Of a stretch of 64,000 bases of DNA, positions 62,801 to 64,000 are shown piece after piece (within the stretch, counting starts at the first letter, position 1; each line of letters begins with the position of its first letter). The position numbers and the translations under genes are program-made. Source of the stretch: Pseudomonadota bacterium (GTDB taxonomy: Bacteria > Pseudomonadota > Gammaproteobacteria > Xanthomonadales > Xanthomonadaceae); assembly GCA_023419315.1 (NCBI GenBank), contig JAEZYE010000032.1:1-64000 (forward strand), in the 5' to 3' direction. The notes beneath the pieces are model-generated. The model was not told the origin of the DNA. It saw only the letters and a program-made list of their open reading frames with translations, and did no database searches.

Positions 62801-64000
62801 ATGAAGCACTCTCCTCTTCGTCCACTTGCGCCGTGGCTGATCGCGGCGGCCCTTGTAGGCCTGTCCGGCTGCAAGCCGGAAGCGGCTCCAGCGGCGAACG
62901 CTGCCGCAACCGGTGCCGACACCACTGCGGCGCAGCCGGATCGCCTCGCGTTGATCCCCGCTCCGGCAACGCTGAACACACTGTCGGGCGAGTTCCGCGT
63001 GCAGGCCAGCACGCCCGTCTACGCAAAAGACGATGCGGCCGGCCGCGTCGCAAGCCTGTTCACCGGCTTCCTCGGCAAGAGCCACGGCCTTGCCTTGCAA
63101 CCTGCCGCGGGCGGCGGCGCGGCCCAGGGCGGCATCCGCTTCGAAATCGATCCGGCTGCAAAAGGCGATTCGCCTGAAGCCTACGTGCTGGACGTCACGC
63201 CCGATGGCGTGCGCGTGACCGCGCGCGAAGAACGCGGATTGTTCTATGGCGCCGTGACGCTGTGGCAGTTGCTCACGCCTGCGCAGGGCGACGTGGTCAC
63301 ACTGCCCGCCGTGCATGTCGAAGATGCACCGCGCTTCGGCTGGCGCGGACTGATGATAGATTCGGCGCGGCATTTCCAGTCGGTGGATCAGATCAAACAG
63401 ATCCTCGATGCGATGGCGCTGCACAAGCTCAACACGTTCCACTGGCATCTGACCGATGACCAGGGTTGGCGCATGCAGATCCGCAAGTATCCGAAGCTGA
63501 CCGAAGTCGGCGGTTGCCGCATTCCCGCCGGCGATGGCGGTCGCGACCCGGCCACCGGCAAGCCGCATCCGTACTGCGGGTTCTACACGCAGGACGAAAT
63601 TCGCGACGTGGTGAAGTACGCGGCGGAACGGCACATCGATATCGTTCCGGAGTTCGATGTTCCCGGCCACGCGCAGGCCGCTATCGCCGCGTACCCGGAA
63701 CTGGGCGTGCTCGGCGACAAGCCTGCGGTGTCCAACGAATGGGGCGTCAACACGTACCTGTTCAACAACGACGAAAGCACGATGCGCTTCTTCGAGGACG
63801 TGCTGACCGAAGTGGTGGAACTGTTCCCGGGCCGTTACGTGCATCTGGGCGGCGACGAGGCGGTCAAGGACCAGTGGGAAGGTTCGCCGCGCGTGCAGGC
63901 GCGCATGCGCGAGCTTGGCGCGAAAAACGAAATGGCCATGCAGTTGCTGATGGTCGAACGCCTGGAGAAATTCCTCGAAGCGCACCAGCGCCGCCTGATT
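62801..64000 (+). CDS. Beta-N-acetylhexosaminidase, GH20 (5' part; gene continues past the right edge)
   Basis: The first 400 residues of a GH20 enzyme that releases GlcNAc from chitooligosaccharides. The lipoprotein signal ends ALVGLSGC (Cys at 24), then a short Ala-rich linker, a GH20b-like domain (LALIPAPATLNTLSGEF), and the catalytic barrel from about 180: RGLMIDSARHFQ, LNTFHWHLTDDQGW, IVPEFDVPGHAQA and the catalytic pair Asp352-Glu353 in HLGGDEAVKDQW. ATG at 62801 has GAGG upstream. As an outer-membrane lipoprotein it would feed the receptor and NagP. Confidence 0.96.
   Translation, partial: MKHSPLRPLAPWLIAAALVGLSGCKPEAAPAANAAATGADTTAAQPDRLALIPAPATLNTLSGEFRVQASTPVYAKDDAAGRVASLFTGFLGKSHGLALQPAAGGGAAQGGIRFEIDPAAKGDSPEAYVLDVTPDGVRVTAREERGLFYGAVTLWQLLTPAQGDVVTLPAVHVEDAPRFGWRGLMIDSARHFQSVDQIKQILDAMALHKLNTFHWHLTDDQGWRMQIRKYPKLTEVGGCRIPAGDGGRDPATGKPHPYCGFYTQDEIRDVVKYAAERHIDIVPEFDVPGHAQAAIAAYPELGVLGDKPAVSNEWGVNTYLFNNDESTMRFFEDVLTEVVELFPGRYVHLGGDEAVKDQWEGSPRVQARMRELGAKNEMAMQLLMVERLEKFLEAHQRRLI

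Overview
The window is a GC-rich chromosomal segment from a gammaproteobacterium, most likely the Xanthomonadaceae/Lysobacteraceae (Lysobacter, Luteimonas, Pseudoxanthomonas or a relative). Three things support this. Genes are dense and strongly GC3-biased. The order engB, diheme cytochrome c4, two dsbA-type genes, EEP-family hydrolase is, as I recall it, characteristic of xanthomonads. The GlcNAc locus is xanthomonad-like, with NagX, NagA, SIS-type NagB-II, LacI-type NagR, NagP, a sugar kinase, a TonB-dependent receptor and a GH20 hexosaminidase. I see no tRNA, rRNA, CRISPR array, insertion sequence or prophage. Nearly all the DNA is accounted for by housekeeping, signalling and nutrient-uptake genes.

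Layout. 1-7.4 kb: the 5' part of aceE, a partner-switching operon (membrane PP2C/SpoIIE phosphatase, RsbW-like kinase, two STAS antagonists), a bidirectional terminator, and maeB. 7.5-13.6 kb: a C4-dicarboxylate module of dctA, a hybrid sensor kinase, a LuxR-type response regulator and an OprO/P-type porin. Both divergent intergenic regions of this module carry the same unusual operator. 13.7-25.4 kb: mostly metabolic genes (DSD1-like PLP enzyme, DUF1704/QEGLA metallopeptidase-like protein, rsgA, alaA, SGNH hydrolase, polysaccharide deacetylase, a glutaredoxin-HesB-rhodanese fusion, DUF924, AMP nucleosidase). It ends with a coupled pair of amidohydrolases whose second member has lost its metal ligands.

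25.4-41.7 kb: three c-di-GMP proteins are interspersed with other genes: DegV, a Dph6-like ATPase, the frmR-frmA-fghA formaldehyde operon with its operator and an HMA-domain protein, a NAMPT-type nadV, an MFS permease, a divergent Lrp/EamA pair whose Lrp gene appears frameshifted, and several secreted proteins of unknown function. Two Clp/CRP-like sites lie between the first diguanylate cyclase gene and degV. 41.8-51.4 kb: gshA, engB, cytochrome c4, dsbA, a lipoprotein dsbA, an EEP hydrolase, a TSUP permease, slt and cca. 51.5-64 kb: a Gdh/PQQ-type sugar dehydrogenase lipoprotein followed by the chitin/GlcNAc locus. Palindromic NagR-type boxes (core ACAACGTTGT) sit between nagP and the sugar kinase.

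How the genes work together. In the GlcNAc locus, the lipoprotein hexosaminidase releases sugars and the TonB receptor imports oligosaccharides across the outer membrane. NagX is probably involved in periplasmic or inner-membrane handling, NagP imports GlcNAc, the kinase phosphorylates it, and NagA plus NagB-II feed fructose-6-phosphate. The dicarboxylate module pairs an outer-membrane porin with DctA under a dedicated two-component system, and its carbon can feed maeB and pyruvate dehydrogenase next door. All functions come from reading translated sequence and recalling family motifs; no database search was possible.
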